A DNA stretch of 64,000 nt from CAYWKU01 sp964459325 (lineage in GTDB: Bacteria; RBG-13-61-14; CAYWKU01). This document shows positions 34,000 through 43,749 of this stretch, one piece after another. The notes under the pieces were generated by a model. The model was not told where the DNA came from. It saw only the letters and a list, made by a program, of their open reading frames with translations, and made no database searches. A program made the position numbers and the translations under genes. The stretch is taken from contig CAYWKU010000011.1 of the NCBI GenBank assembly GCA_964459325.1, positions 1-64,000 of the forward strand, written 5' to 3'. Within the stretch, counting starts at the first letter, position 1, and every line of letters begins with the position of its first letter.

Positions 34000-35177
34000 T
34001 CATCATCTCTTTTCGGGTTCGGATTCGCCCCGGATGGCTTGTTTCTCAAACCGTTATTAACTCTGCGCACGAAGCCTTCGAGAAAGTTTCCCTCTTTCAG
34101 GCCCCGGAATTCCAGGTATCCCAACACCCTCACCATAACGAACACCAGAAGCGCCACGAAGAACAAGATAGTGGCCACGACCTCATCCCTGAAGGCGGTC
34201 AATATAAATGCGAAAATGCCGAATACCAGGCACAAACCGTATAGCAGAACCACGGTTCTCCGGTGCGTGTATCCGAGGTCCATAAGCTTATGATGAACGT
34301 GCTCCCTGTCCGGCCTGCCGATTTCTTTAAAGGAATACATAACTCCCCTACCCTGCTTCATCGCCCTGGCGGCCCTCCTTATCATGGCAAGCATGGTGTC
34401 CATGATGGGAAAACCGAGGGCGATTATCGGTATCAGCAGGGCCACGGCGGTTGACGACTTCATGGCTCCGACCAGGCTGAAATTGGCCAGGGTGAACCCG
34501 AGAAACAGACTGCCGCTGTCGCCGAGAAAAATCTGGGCGGGATTAAAGTTGTACCTGAGGAAACCCATGATGCTTCCCGCAAGCACCACGCTGAACAGCG
34601 CCATATCGTACTTACCCATCGAAAGGGATATCAAAAACAGGGTCAACGACGCTATGAAGGTAACTCCGGCGGCCAGGCCGTCCAGGCCGTCGATGAGATT
34701 AATTGCGTTGGTAATGCCCACAATCCACAAGAGAGTGAACGGTATCGCAAGAGGGCCCAGGTCGAAATCTCCTATGAAAGGAATTTCCAGCATGCGGATT
34801 AAAAGCCCGTGCCACATTACTATTCCGGCAGCAAGAACCTGCAGCGCAAGCTTGCTTACGGGTCTGAGCGACCAGACATCGTCCAGCACCCCCAGAAGCA
34901 CAATCAGGGCGCCGGCCACGGCAAATGCGATAAGAAAGGAGGGGCTGAAAGAGACTTTTTCCAGCTTTCCCACTTCCAGCCACAGGGTGGAGTAAAACAC
35001 GGCCATGAAGCTGATGAAAACGGCAATTCCGCCCAGCCTGGGTATCTGAACGGTGTGAATTTTGCGGTGGCCGGGGTCGTCGACGGCTCGCAGGTTTAGC
35101 GCCATCCTCTTGATTAAAGGAGTGATTAAAAGACTCAGCAATAACGCCGCTGAAAAGGTGAATGCGTATACCAGCAT
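33996..35177 (-). CDS. WecA/TagO-like sugar-1-phosphate transferase
   Basis: A 393-aa polytopic membrane enzyme with about ten or eleven helices. Signatures of the MraY/WecA family are DDPGHRKIHTVQIPRLGG, GVLDDVW, NLIDGLDGLAAG, the catalytic FLGDSGSLFLG and the HVHHKLMD sugar-recognition motif. It moves a HexNAc-1-phosphate from UDP to undecaprenyl phosphate, the initiation step of O-antigen or enterobacterial-common-antigen-like glycan. It is co-directional with glycosyltransferase genes on both sides. Confidence 0.93.
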   Translation of the reverse strand: MLVYAFTFSAALLLSLLITPLIKRMALNLRAVDDPGHRKIHTVQIPRLGGIAVFISFMAVFYSTLWLEVGKLEKVSFSPSFLIAFAVAGALIVLLGVLDDVWSLRPVSKLALQVLAAGIVMWHGLLIRMLEIPFIGDFDLGPLAIPFTLLWIVGITNAINLIDGLDGLAAGVTFIASLTLFLISLSMGKYDMALFSVVLAGSIMGFLRYNFNPAQIFLGDSGSLFLGFTLANFSLVGAMKSSTAVALLIPIIALGFPIMDTMLAMIRRAARAMKQGRGVMYSFKEIGRPDREHVHHKLMDLGYTHRRTVVLLYGLCLVFGIFAFILTAFRDEVVATILFFVALLVFVMVRVLGYLEFRGLKEGNFLEGFVRRVNNGLRNKPSGANPNPKRDDE

Positions 35178-35195
35178 GTAAAAAACCGCCGGTGG

Positions 35196-36512
35196 TCAGG
35201 AGGTAATTTCCCTTATAAGCTCCATATATTTGGAAGTGCATACCGCCCGTGTATTTGTTTTTTCCAGATAAGCCCTCCCGTTTTTTCCCAACAAACTGAG
35301 TTTGTTCCGGTCATTGTACAACGTCATTACGGCGTTTTCAAGAGCATGCGGATTTTCCGGCTCTACGACCAGTCCGCACTTCGCCCTCTTGACCATGTAG
35401 GCTATCTCACTGTCTCCATCCACCGAAGCGATTATCGGCTTTGCGCCGGCCATTATGCCGTACACTTTACTGGGCAGCGAATAATCGGACAAGCCCCTTT
35501 TGAGCGGGACCAGGTGCACATCCGCAGCCGAGAGGCTTTCCGAAAGTTTTTCCTTTGGCTGGTAAGGCAGAAAAATCACGTTGTTGAGCGTAAGCTCTTC
35601 CGCCACGGTAACCAGGTATTCCTTGCTGGCGCCACCTCCTATCATCATGTACACAATGTCATCTTTTTCGGTATTTTCAGCACAGGTGAGTACCGTTTCC
35701 AAACCCTGGCTCAAGCCCATGTTCCCCGAGTACATCACCACGAACTTATCAGTCAAACCGTGTTGACGCGAGAAGTTGGTATCCTTGCCCAGCGGTCTTA
35801 CCAGGTCAGTGTCCATCCAGTTTGGAATTGTCGTTATCTTATGACTGGGGACTTCTTTTTCTCGCAGCCTTTTCGCAATTTTTTCACCGACGGGTACAAG
35901 TGCATCCGTATGCTTATAAAGCTCTCTTTCAACCACGTTACAAATCCCTATTATCGCCCTGTTTCTCACCGCTCCCAACTTAACCGCCACATCGGGATAA
36001 AGGTCCTGAATGTTGTATATGAGTTTGGACCCTTTAAGCCATTTCAGCGCAACCGCGGTAACGCCGTTCAAAAGAGGCGGGGTACTCAGGTATATCACCA
36101 CATCATGACGCGGCATCAAAAGGGCGGCCAGGAAAGAGGTAAGAAAAAAGCTTATGTATTGTATCGCCCTCTGAATTAACCTCCCTTTTCCTTCATTCAA
36201 TCGGGGCGAGTAAGTGTAAGTCCTTATGATGTCGACCCCGAAGTCCTTATCCAGCTCCAGATACCTGTGCGGCAACAATCTTCCGAGAGAACCCAGGACG
36301 GTCCCCGCAATCGGTTTCCAGTCCCTGGCCGGACTACGTATTTTCTTGAGCTCGGTGATTTCCTGGTCTTCAAGCGCCCTATAGCTTGCCCGACCGGTAA
36401 GCACAGTTACCTGATAGCCGGAATCGGCCAAATCCTGGCACAATTCAGTCATAATCTGGCCGCTCGAAGCCACTTCCGGGTGGAAATGCTGATTTATCAG
36501 CAGCACCTTCAA
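35196..36512 (-). CDS. Glycosyltransferase family 4 (WbuB-like)
   Basis: A 438-aa GT-B glycosyltransferase. The N-terminal domain begins KVLLINQHFHPEVASSGQ, typical of WbuB-like L-fucosamine or amino-sugar transferases. The C-terminal donor domain has VVMYSGNMGLSQG and the SLPSKVYGIMAGAKPIIA loop. A central hydrophobic patch (FFLTSFLAALLM) suggests membrane association. It adds a sugar to a lipid-linked intermediate inside the cell. Two bases separate it from the carbamoyltransferase gene. Confidence 0.87.
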   Translation of the reverse strand: MKVLLINQHFHPEVASSGQIMTELCQDLADSGYQVTVLTGRASYRALEDQEITELKKIRSPARDWKPIAGTVLGSLGRLLPHRYLELDKDFGVDIIRTYTYSPRLNEGKGRLIQRAIQYISFFLTSFLAALLMPRHDVVIYLSTPPLLNGVTAVALKWLKGSKLIYNIQDLYPDVAVKLGAVRNRAIIGICNVVERELYKHTDALVPVGEKIAKRLREKEVPSHKITTIPNWMDTDLVRPLGKDTNFSRQHGLTDKFVVMYSGNMGLSQGLETVLTCAENTEKDDIVYMMIGGGASKEYLVTVAEELTLNNVIFLPYQPKEKLSESLSAADVHLVPLKRGLSDYSLPSKVYGIMAGAKPIIASVDGDSEIAYMVKRAKCGLVVEPENPHALENAVMTLYNDRNKLSLLGKNGRAYLEKTNTRAVCTSKYMELIREITS

Positions 36513-36514
36513 CT

Positions 36515-38239
36515 TTACTCACGTTCCAATATGCAGCGTCCCATAATAAGAGCGTCCATCTTCGTGCGCCTGTAACATTCAAAAGCATCTTCGGGAGAAC
36601 AGACTATCGGCTCGTTCTCATTAAACGAGGTGTTCAATACCATTGGAACACCGGTCAAGTCTTCAAATTTCCTTATTAATTTCCAGTATATAGGATTTGT
36701 TTCTTTATGAACGGTCTGAAGCCTTCCCGAGCCGTCCACGTGAGTAATGGCCGGTACTTGCGACCTTTTATCCGGCAAGACGTCATGCACCAGCAGCATA
36801 AACGGATTAGCATCTCCCACCTCAAACCACTCCCCGGCTTTTTCACCTAAAACGGAAGGAGCAAAAGGTCGGAAGGGTTCGCGGTGTTTTATTCTGGCGT
36901 TCAATATCTCTTTCATGTCGGTCCTGCGCGGGTCAACGACGATACTGCGATTGCCCAGCGCCCGAGGCCCGAATTCCATCCTTCCCTGAAACCAACCCAC
37001 AACCTTTCCTTCCGTTATCAGCCGGGCGGTTCTTTCTATAAGAGGTTCCATCTCCAGAACTTCAAACTTTTCCCCCTTACCTCGCAGCAATGATTCGATA
37101 TACTCCTGCGAGTAATGGGGCCCGGTATAGGCGTGCTTCATCTCGAACTTCCTGGGCATACCCAGCACCCGGTGCCAAACCCAGAACGCTGCGCCCAGCG
37201 AGGTGCCGGCATCGCCGGCCGCCGGGGGAATAAACAACCCGTCGAAAGGCCCCTCCCTTCTGATTCTACCATTCATAACGCTGTTGAAGACCACTCCGCC
37301 GGTAAGACAGAGATTCTTGTGGCCGGTCATTTCTCTCAGCCTGCGGGTAAACTCCAGAACAATCTCTTCCAACTGCTTCTGAAGGCTCATGGCAATGTCT
37401 TCATGTCTCTTTTCGAGGGAAACCTTAGGGTCTCGCGCCGGGCCAAGCAGATTCTCCATTTCCTTGCTGTAAATATTTTTTATGGTGGGAGTACCCTCTT
37501 CCCACTCGGTCTCCAGAAATTCCTCCTCGTGGCAGAAGTAGCGGTTATTTAATCGGAAGTCTATGCCCTCGTTAACACTTACGAAATCATTAAATTCTTT
37601 CATATAAGTCGGTTCCCCGAAAGGAGCCAACCCCATAACTTTACCCTCGTCGCCATATTTGGGAAATCCCAGAAACTGAGTGACCGCGTTATATATAATT
37701 CCGAGCGAATCGGGGAATATAACATCCCCCTTCACTTCCAAGTGCCGCCCCCTTCCCACTCCCCACATGGTGCTGGCAAAATCGCCGAAACCGTCAATAC
37801 TCAACACTGCCGCTTCTTCAAAAGGGGAAACAAGAAAAGAGCTTGCAAGATGGGCCTTATGGTGCTCAACCCGATGAACCCGGGCTTTTACTACCCCCTT
37901 TCCGAAAAGCTCTTCCAGTTCGTTTTTAGTCGACATTAATCGAGCAAGCTTGCTGAGCCTACCCAGTGTAAATTTCACCAGAGAAGGTCTTTTCCTGATA
38001 AGGTAGGCAAGTTTTGCGCCCAGATGAGCTCTCGGGTCGCGACCTATGGCGATGTGGTCTATTTGCCCGGGCTTTATGTTTGCTTCCTCCAGACAATACC
38101 GAATCGCCATGTAAGGGAATCCGGCGGAGTGCTTTTGACGGTTAAACCTTTCTTCTTCAGCCGCCGCGACCAACTCGCCATCGACCACCAGGGACGCAGC
38201 CGCATCGCCGTGGTATGCGTTAATTCCCAGGATTACCAT
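36515..38239 (-). CDS. NodU/CmcH-family carbamoyltransferase
   Basis: A 574-aa enzyme. The N-terminal Kae1-like domain opens ILGINAYHGDAAASLVVDG, with the metal-binding region HRVEHHKAHLAS, and the C-terminal domain has FQGRMEFGPRALGNRSI. These enzymes transfer carbamoyl from carbamoyl phosphate to a hydroxyl of a sugar or antibiotic. In this cluster the acceptor is probably a sugar of the surface polysaccharide. The start codon overlaps the stop of the preceding glycosyltransferase (TAATG). Confidence 0.92.
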   Translation of the reverse strand: MVILGINAYHGDAAASLVVDGELVAAAEEERFNRQKHSAGFPYMAIRYCLEEANIKPGQIDHIAIGRDPRAHLGAKLAYLIRKRPSLVKFTLGRLSKLARLMSTKNELEELFGKGVVKARVHRVEHHKAHLASSFLVSPFEEAAVLSIDGFGDFASTMWGVGRGRHLEVKGDVIFPDSLGIIYNAVTQFLGFPKYGDEGKVMGLAPFGEPTYMKEFNDFVSVNEGIDFRLNNRYFCHEEEFLETEWEEGTPTIKNIYSKEMENLLGPARDPKVSLEKRHEDIAMSLQKQLEEIVLEFTRRLREMTGHKNLCLTGGVVFNSVMNGRIRREGPFDGLFIPPAAGDAGTSLGAAFWVWHRVLGMPRKFEMKHAYTGPHYSQEYIESLLRGKGEKFEVLEMEPLIERTARLITEGKVVGWFQGRMEFGPRALGNRSIVVDPRRTDMKEILNARIKHREPFRPFAPSVLGEKAGEWFEVGDANPFMLLVHDVLPDKRSQVPAITHVDGSGRLQTVHKETNPIYWKLIRKFEDLTGVPMVLNTSFNENEPIVCSPEDAFECYRRTKMDALIMGRCILERE

Positions 38240-39435
38240 TAATGATTAGCCCTTCTCTCTTTTCTCTTCTGATATTTTTTCTCACTGAGCAGCTCGATAT
38301 AAACTTCAGTTACCGAATCCGCCACGCGCTCCGCCTTCCATGATTCAGCCTTTTCCCTGCCCGCCTTTCCCATTCTTGCCGCCCTTTCGGGGTTTCGCAA
38401 CAATTCTGTTATTTTAAAAGCCATTTTCTCCGGTTTCCCGAAGGGTACCAGAAACCCGGTTATTCCGTCATCCACCAGATAAGGTAAGGCGCCGGTATCG
38501 ACCGCAACAACAGGAACCCCGGCGGCCATGGCTTCGGCGACCACCAAGCCGAAGCCTTCGCTTTCGCTGGTATGAGCAAGCAGAGTCAGTGATTTCATAA
38601 TCCTCGGGACATCGTTCCTTCTACTGAGAAACATAACCTTTTCCTTCAGGCCCAACTCTTCGGACAAATGAATTAACTCCTCCATGTAAGCCTTGTCATC
38701 GGCGGTATGTGCTCCCCCCACAACAATAAAGCGTGCGGAAGGCACACTTTCCAGCACTATTTTCGAAGCTTCGATAAAGTTCTCTATACACTTGATTCTG
38801 GCAACCCTGCCCACCACTGCCACTAACGGCGAATTATCGCTCATTCCAAGCTCGCCTCTTATGTCGATATGTTCATTGTCATAGCTAAAGGCTTCAAAAT
38901 CGACCGGATTCCAGACCACTTTCATTTTATTCGGACTGTATCCCCGGCTTAAAAATATATCGGCGGTAACAGGGGAATTCGCCATCATCCTGTCCCCGGT
39001 GGCCATGAACCAATAATTCAAAAAACGAATGACCCACTCGGGCCTGCTGATTGAGTATGAATGCACATGATATACGCTGGGAATCCCCAGAATTTTTGCG
39101 GCAAGCCCCGCTCCAAGGATTTGAGTGGTGTTAGTATGCACGAGATCCACTTTATATTCCCTGCATAATCTAATAAATCTGTAAACAGTCGGCCAGAAAT
39201 TTGCCAAATACGGCGCCAGAAATCTTGGAGACAGACTACGCCTGATAATGCTCATTTTCAAAAATATCACCTCAGCGCCCATTTTTCGGTATACGGGCGC
39301 GTAAGGATTATCTCCGGGTTGAACTACAATAAATCTGAAAATCGAATGGTCGAATTCTTTCATAAGCCGAGTAAGCATTTCGTCGTTGCCGCTGATTTGC
39401 TCATCAAATGGATTTACTATTAATATGTTCTTCAT
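38239..39435 (-). CDS. Glycosyltransferase family 4
   Basis: A 398-aa GT-B enzyme. The N-terminal half has KNILIVNPFDEQISGNDEML and the VDLVHTNTTQ strand, the donor domain VAVVGRVARIKCIENFIEA, and the EX7E-type region ESEGFGLVVAEAMAAGVPVVA. The frame is open upstream to a TTG at 39486, but ATG 39435 matches the family N-terminus. Donor and acceptor are unknown. Confidence 0.88.
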   Translation of the reverse strand: MKNILIVNPFDEQISGNDEMLTRLMKEFDHSIFRFIVVQPGDNPYAPVYRKMGAEVIFLKMSIIRRSLSPRFLAPYLANFWPTVYRFIRLCREYKVDLVHTNTTQILGAGLAAKILGIPSVYHVHSYSISRPEWVIRFLNYWFMATGDRMMANSPVTADIFLSRGYSPNKMKVVWNPVDFEAFSYDNEHIDIRGELGMSDNSPLVAVVGRVARIKCIENFIEASKIVLESVPSARFIVVGGAHTADDKAYMEELIHLSEELGLKEKVMFLSRRNDVPRIMKSLTLLAHTSESEGFGLVVAEAMAAGVPVVAVDTGALPYLVDDGITGFLVPFGKPEKMAFKITELLRNPERAARMGKAGREKAESWKAERVADSVTEVYIELLSEKKYQKRKERRANH

Positions 39436-39504
39436 TCGTTGAACCAAGTCCGTCCCTTGTCCGGATATGTCTTCGAGGCTGCACAAAATTTAAAACAATC
39501 GTCT

Positions 39505-40950
39505 TTATAAAGACATCTTCACTTTCGGCCTGTCCCCCGATTCCACAAAATCGTCGGGAGTGAAATCTATCCGGTATATAAACAGAACCGACAACCAGAA
39601 CAGGAAACACAACGCCGAGCCCACACTAGTCAACCAGCTTTCAAAGAAACTGTTCGCAAATCCCGCCACAAATATCACAAAACAAGTCAAAAGAAGTAGT
39701 AACAACTCCTCTGATTGTACTCTCGTTACAAGACTGAGAAATTTGAACGGCAATAAAATAACGAGCAGGATTATAAAAAAGGTGCCCATTACCCCCATCT
39801 CTACAAAACATCTCAAAAGACTGTTATGGGAGTGTGAACCAAACCTATGGCTGTAATCTATAAGCTCGGGATTACCCCTCGTTGAAATGGCAAAATCACT
39901 GGTGCCAAAACCGTAACCTAAAAGGGGCTTTTTCTTCAACAGCTCCCATGAAATGTTCCATAATTCTTCACGGCCCGCATAGTTCTCAATCGTTTCCTCT
40001 CTTATTATGACATCTTGAAAAAAACGACCTTTGATCGCATCTTGGAAAATAAAATAAGCAGCTCCCAGTAGTAGAACAAATATAAAACCAACAATCATTA
40101 TCCTGCTTCTATAATACAGAGTGACACCCGCTGCCCCACCAATTATCAGTCCTCCTATGGAAGAGCGCGAACCGCTTAGAAGCAGGCATAAAGCGCCGAT
40201 TACAAAAGCCCCCAGAAAAAAGAGCCTCCAAAAATTGCCCTCTTCCGGCCTTCGTTTTGCATACAAGTAAAGAAATAAACTCGCCGGCAAATGAAATATC
40301 GATATCAACCCAACAGTGTTCGGGTTAAAGTATAACCCTTTGAATCTCAAGGCGCCCCAACTCGCCATAGAAAACCAATCACCGACCATTAACGAAATAG
40401 AAAAAAATGCGGTATTTATTATAACCACAATCTTAAACCATGTAATGATCTTTTCCCTATTATCAATATACCTCCATATAATCATACCTAATGCGATCAA
40501 AAGCCACCAAATACTAATCACCCTATAAATCGAAAGTGGTTGCATAAATGCATCAACAGTGCTCAATCCCACCACTATTGCAAATAAAAACAACCACAAG
40601 TGAAGGTTTGTATATCCGATTTTCTTACCCTTCACCACATTTGGTATACCTCTCATGACCGCTCTCGCCACAAAGGGAAATAGAAATAAGAATCTTGCAT
40701 TTTGGGCGTAAACGTCCCATTGGTGATGCAACATGGCAGCGACATGAAGCCAGAATATTAAAAACGCCAGATTAAGCTCATAGTTATAAATGCTTACAAC
40801 AAAACTCATCATAATCAACATATAAACTGCCAGCCTCCATTCCCGGCTGACGGCCACATAAAACATAAGTATAAATATTCCAAACATAACTAAAAACTGG
40901 GATAACGAGGTGGGCTTGGACTGTTCTTGTGTAACGGGGACGCTTTCCAC
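39505..40950 (-). CDS. O-antigen ligase/polymerase-type membrane protein
   Basis: A 481-aa protein with about eleven or twelve transmembrane helices and a large periplasmic loop containing GRFFQDVIIREE and the Wzy_C-type motif SHNSLLRCFVEMG. This profile fits WaaL/Wzy proteins, which transfer or polymerise undecaprenyl-linked glycan in the periplasm. Ligase and polymerase cannot be told apart from sequence alone. The gene is more AT-rich than its neighbours, which is usual for such loci. Confidence 0.83.
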   Translation of the reverse strand: MESVPVTQEQSKPTSLSQFLVMFGIFILMFYVAVSREWRLAVYMLIMMSFVVSIYNYELNLAFLIFWLHVAAMLHHQWDVYAQNARFLFLFPFVARAVMRGIPNVVKGKKIGYTNLHLWLFLFAIVVGLSTVDAFMQPLSIYRVISIWWLLIALGMIIWRYIDNREKIITWFKIVVIINTAFFSISLMVGDWFSMASWGALRFKGLYFNPNTVGLISIFHLPASLFLYLYAKRRPEEGNFWRLFFLGAFVIGALCLLLSGSRSSIGGLIIGGAAGVTLYYRSRIMIVGFIFVLLLGAAYFIFQDAIKGRFFQDVIIREETIENYAGREELWNISWELLKKKPLLGYGFGTSDFAISTRGNPELIDYSHRFGSHSHNSLLRCFVEMGVMGTFFIILLVILLPFKFLSLVTRVQSEELLLLLLTCFVIFVAGFANSFFESWLTSVGSALCFLFWLSVLFIYRIDFTPDDFVESGDRPKVKMSL

Positions 40951-40954
40951 CGGC

Positions 40955-42121
40955 TCAGCCTCCGTTCACGCATCGATTGATTGCAAGTAAAAACTGTTCT
41001 TCCCCGAAATCATAACCATATTTTATCGCCAGTTGCCGACTCAAAGCTCCCATCTCAGGCCATTCATCTCTTTTTTCGCACATATCCATCAGTGTTTCTG
41101 TCAGTTCCTTTACATCACCAGCCTTAAATATCCTTCCATTGGAGCCTGAGTCCACAAGCTCCGCCGCGGCCCCACAACAATCGGATACAATCAATGGCAA
41201 ACCGGAAGCCGCGGCTTCATGAACAACCGCTCCGAAGGGTTCATATCGACTAGGCAGTACAAACAAATCCGCCGTCGCGTAATAAGGATACAATTCTTCC
41301 GGCGCACAGAAACCGGCGAAATAAACGTCCTTTAAAACCGAAGTGGAGTATTTCTTCCTCACAACTTCGTACATGGGCCCCTCTCCCACCAGCACCAACT
41401 GTAAATCCTTCCCAACCACTTTCTTCTTTACTATCGAAAATGCTTCTATAAGCTCCTCCACTCCCTTCTCGGGTACCATCCTGCCCACAAACAACGCTAC
41501 CGGCCCGGAACTCAAACCCAGTCGCATCCTTATTTCATCCCGCCTGCCTGCATGATAATCCGTCTGCCTGAGCCATTCATCAACATCCGGCGAATTCAAT
41601 ATCTTAAACACACTCTGCGCCTCTGCTCCGGAGCGCACTATCCTTTCACCCGCGTAGCCGCCAACGGCAATATGAGCGGAAGCTCTCCGAAGAAGGGGAT
41701 TCACAAGAGCCCTGCGAAGCATTCTGCGCCACATCGGCTGATTAACGCCCCGGTCATGGCTTTCCGACCAGAAAACAAATGGCTTCCTTTTCCTCGCGCT
41801 CCACAAAGCGGCCCAGAGCATGGAGGGAGCGAAGTAGCCGTTTATAACCAGCACATCCGGCTTTTCTTTTTCAAGAAGTTTTATAAGTTTGGGATGAAAC
41901 CAGGAGTAATAATTGCGTTCACTCATCCAGAAGGGCCCTTCCACAAATTCGTGTGGAAAGTCACACTCGGGCTCCTGATGCCAGTTCCAATCCCCGCACA
42001 CTTTCGACAGAAAAATCACTTTTATTTCCAACTCGGGGTGGTCGGCAAGTCTCTTCAGAAAAGGATTCCTGTAGGGCGCCGGAGCGCTTATCAATATACC
42101 TACTTTTGTCTTGTTGAACAT
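40955..42121 (-). CDS. Glycosyltransferase family 4
   Basis: A 388-aa GT-B enzyme and the first gene of the cluster. The start is VGILISAPAPYRNPFLKRL, and the donor domain contains ALFVGRMVPEKGVEELIEAF and SRYEPFGAVVHEAAASGLP with the paired glutamates. It ends 4 bp before the ligase gene. No promoter is obvious in the 125 bp upstream. Confidence 0.9.
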   Translation of the reverse strand: MFNKTKVGILISAPAPYRNPFLKRLADHPELEIKVIFLSKVCGDWNWHQEPECDFPHEFVEGPFWMSERNYYSWFHPKLIKLLEKEKPDVLVINGYFAPSMLWAALWSARKRKPFVFWSESHDRGVNQPMWRRMLRRALVNPLLRRASAHIAVGGYAGERIVRSGAEAQSVFKILNSPDVDEWLRQTDYHAGRRDEIRMRLGLSSGPVALFVGRMVPEKGVEELIEAFSIVKKKVVGKDLQLVLVGEGPMYEVVRKKYSTSVLKDVYFAGFCAPEELYPYYATADLFVLPSRYEPFGAVVHEAAASGLPLIVSDCCGAAAELVDSGSNGRIFKAGDVKELTETLMDMCEKRDEWPEMGALSRQLAIKYGYDFGEEQFLLAINRCVNGG

Positions 42122-42246
42122 TCCCGGAAAGCTTTATGGTGAGAGTTAATCCTTCCCCCAAATAAAGTCGAATATTCTAATTAACTGATTTTACTCCAAT
42201 AACCGGGCATTGTCAATCTTTCCTCGGAAAGCGGGCGCAAAAGAGG

Positions 42247-43659
42247 CTAATCCTCCTCCATCGTTTCGCGCCTTTGAATCTTCCGAATGTAGGTGTCCGT
42301 CAAGTGTCGAATTTCGGTAACTTTTTCCTCCTTTATTACCGGCGATGGTTCTTCGCTCAAAATTTCCGCCACCAATTGCCCGGCGGCCTGGTCTGCGCGA
42401 TGGGAACCTTTTTCCAACCATTGCCTGTAAGAAACACTCGCCATTACCGCTAAGCGTCTTTTTTCATCCAAATGCTTCCGGGTATGCTCCTCCTCGAAGT
42501 ACGACCCGCCCGGCCCTACATTCTTAATCAACTCAACTGCCAACGTCTCATCGTTAACCTCCACCCCCTCGGAAACACTCCTCGCCATCCCTGCCAGGTC
42601 GTTATCCAGCACAAGCTGCCGGAGACTGAAAGCTTCCGGAAGGTTCCCGGCGCCTGTGAGCGATTTATCAATGCCGTTCAACCCTGCAACTCCGTAAGAT
42701 GCTTTTTCCAGGCCCACCAGAAAATCCATCCCGTGAAAGTCGCTTTCGGCTGCAAACGGACTTATGGGAAACCCGAGCCTGTCTGCAATTTGCTGCGCCC
42801 CAAGCATCCTCACCAACTGTTCCGACCCGCTCCATCTTACCCTTCCATCGGAATGCACAGCTCTCATTCCGTCCATCATGGCTACCGGGGCCACGACATC
42901 GCTGGCCGTTATATACGCCACTCCGGCCATGAATTCGGCCACCAGAAGGGTAAGTGCCCCCGCCGGCGTGGCCGGAGCTTCCCGGCCCATCCTCCCCTTC
43001 GAGCCGATAACCACCGGCAAACCTGCGCCCGCATACATGCGGGCAAGCTCCAAGCTGCTTCTCGTATATCTCAACGGGCCTGTCGTCGCCAGCAGGTAGC
43101 CCATCTCGCCGCGCCGGGCGACTTCCTCCCTTCCCCCGTAAGCCGCTTCCGCCATGGCTATCATCACCCGGGCGCTGTCGCGCGAGTATGGTTGCTGCGC
43201 GAAAGGCTTGTTCGAGTACTGCAAGAGGAGACCGGTGTTCACCGCGTCGGAGCATTGTTGCGGCACATCGGTGGGCATTACTCCCGCTGTGGCAACGTAA
43301 ATATTATCCAAGGTGTTGAAAACACTGATGATTTTCTTGGCATCATCCGCCGAGGCCGGCCTGGGTTGGCCGGAATCAAGATCCAGAACCTGAGTTCTGG
43401 CGGCGCCGGGCAGGTGCAGGGCCGGGTATGATTTTTCCACCTCCAGCCGGGGAATTTCATCAAGAAACTTCTCCATAAGCTCCCGTGGCACATGAATTAT
43501 CGACTTCACGTCGTCTAACCGACAACCGGCCTCCTTGAGCTGCTTTTTACTCCATCCGGAATCGAACCTGCACCCTGCCTTATCCAGAATGTCAAAAGCC
43601 GCGTCTATTATCCGGTCTATCTCATCGCTCGACAGCACTTCAAAGTTTTCAAACTTCAT
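42247..43659 (-). CDS. MttB-family (trimethylamine methyltransferase superfamily) protein
   Basis: A 470-aa member of the MttB superfamily with no in-frame amber codon, so it belongs to the large non-pyrrolysine group (glycine betaine or other quaternary amine demethylases such as MtgB). Conserved barrel segments are LLQYSNKPFAQQPYSRDSA and GMDFLVGLEKASYGVAGLNG. These enzymes pass a methyl group to a corrinoid protein. No corrinoid protein or corrinoid methyltransferase lies in the window. The start at 43659 has GAAGG ten bases upstream; the upstream GTG/TTG extension is not needed. Confidence 0.85.
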   Translation of the reverse strand: MKFENFEVLSSDEIDRIIDAAFDILDKAGCRFDSGWSKKQLKEAGCRLDDVKSIIHVPRELMEKFLDEIPRLEVEKSYPALHLPGAARTQVLDLDSGQPRPASADDAKKIISVFNTLDNIYVATAGVMPTDVPQQCSDAVNTGLLLQYSNKPFAQQPYSRDSARVMIAMAEAAYGGREEVARRGEMGYLLATTGPLRYTRSSLELARMYAGAGLPVVIGSKGRMGREAPATPAGALTLLVAEFMAGVAYITASDVVAPVAMMDGMRAVHSDGRVRWSGSEQLVRMLGAQQIADRLGFPISPFAAESDFHGMDFLVGLEKASYGVAGLNGIDKSLTGAGNLPEAFSLRQLVLDNDLAGMARSVSEGVEVNDETLAVELIKNVGPGGSYFEEEHTRKHLDEKRRLAVMASVSYRQWLEKGSHRADQAAGQLVAEILSEEPSPVIKEEKVTEIRHLTDTYIRKIQRRETMEED

Positions 43660-43749
43660 TTTTTTAACCTTCAGGGTAAAAGTACCTAATCCGGCGGACC
43701 GCACACAACTTCAGCATCAAACCACGGGCGAAATATTTTCTTCCAAGCC

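Noticed and set aside
42247..43659. Pyrrolysine-dependent trimethylamine methyltransferase
   Set aside because: There is no in-frame TAG and the protein is full length without readthrough, so it is a non-Pyl family member.
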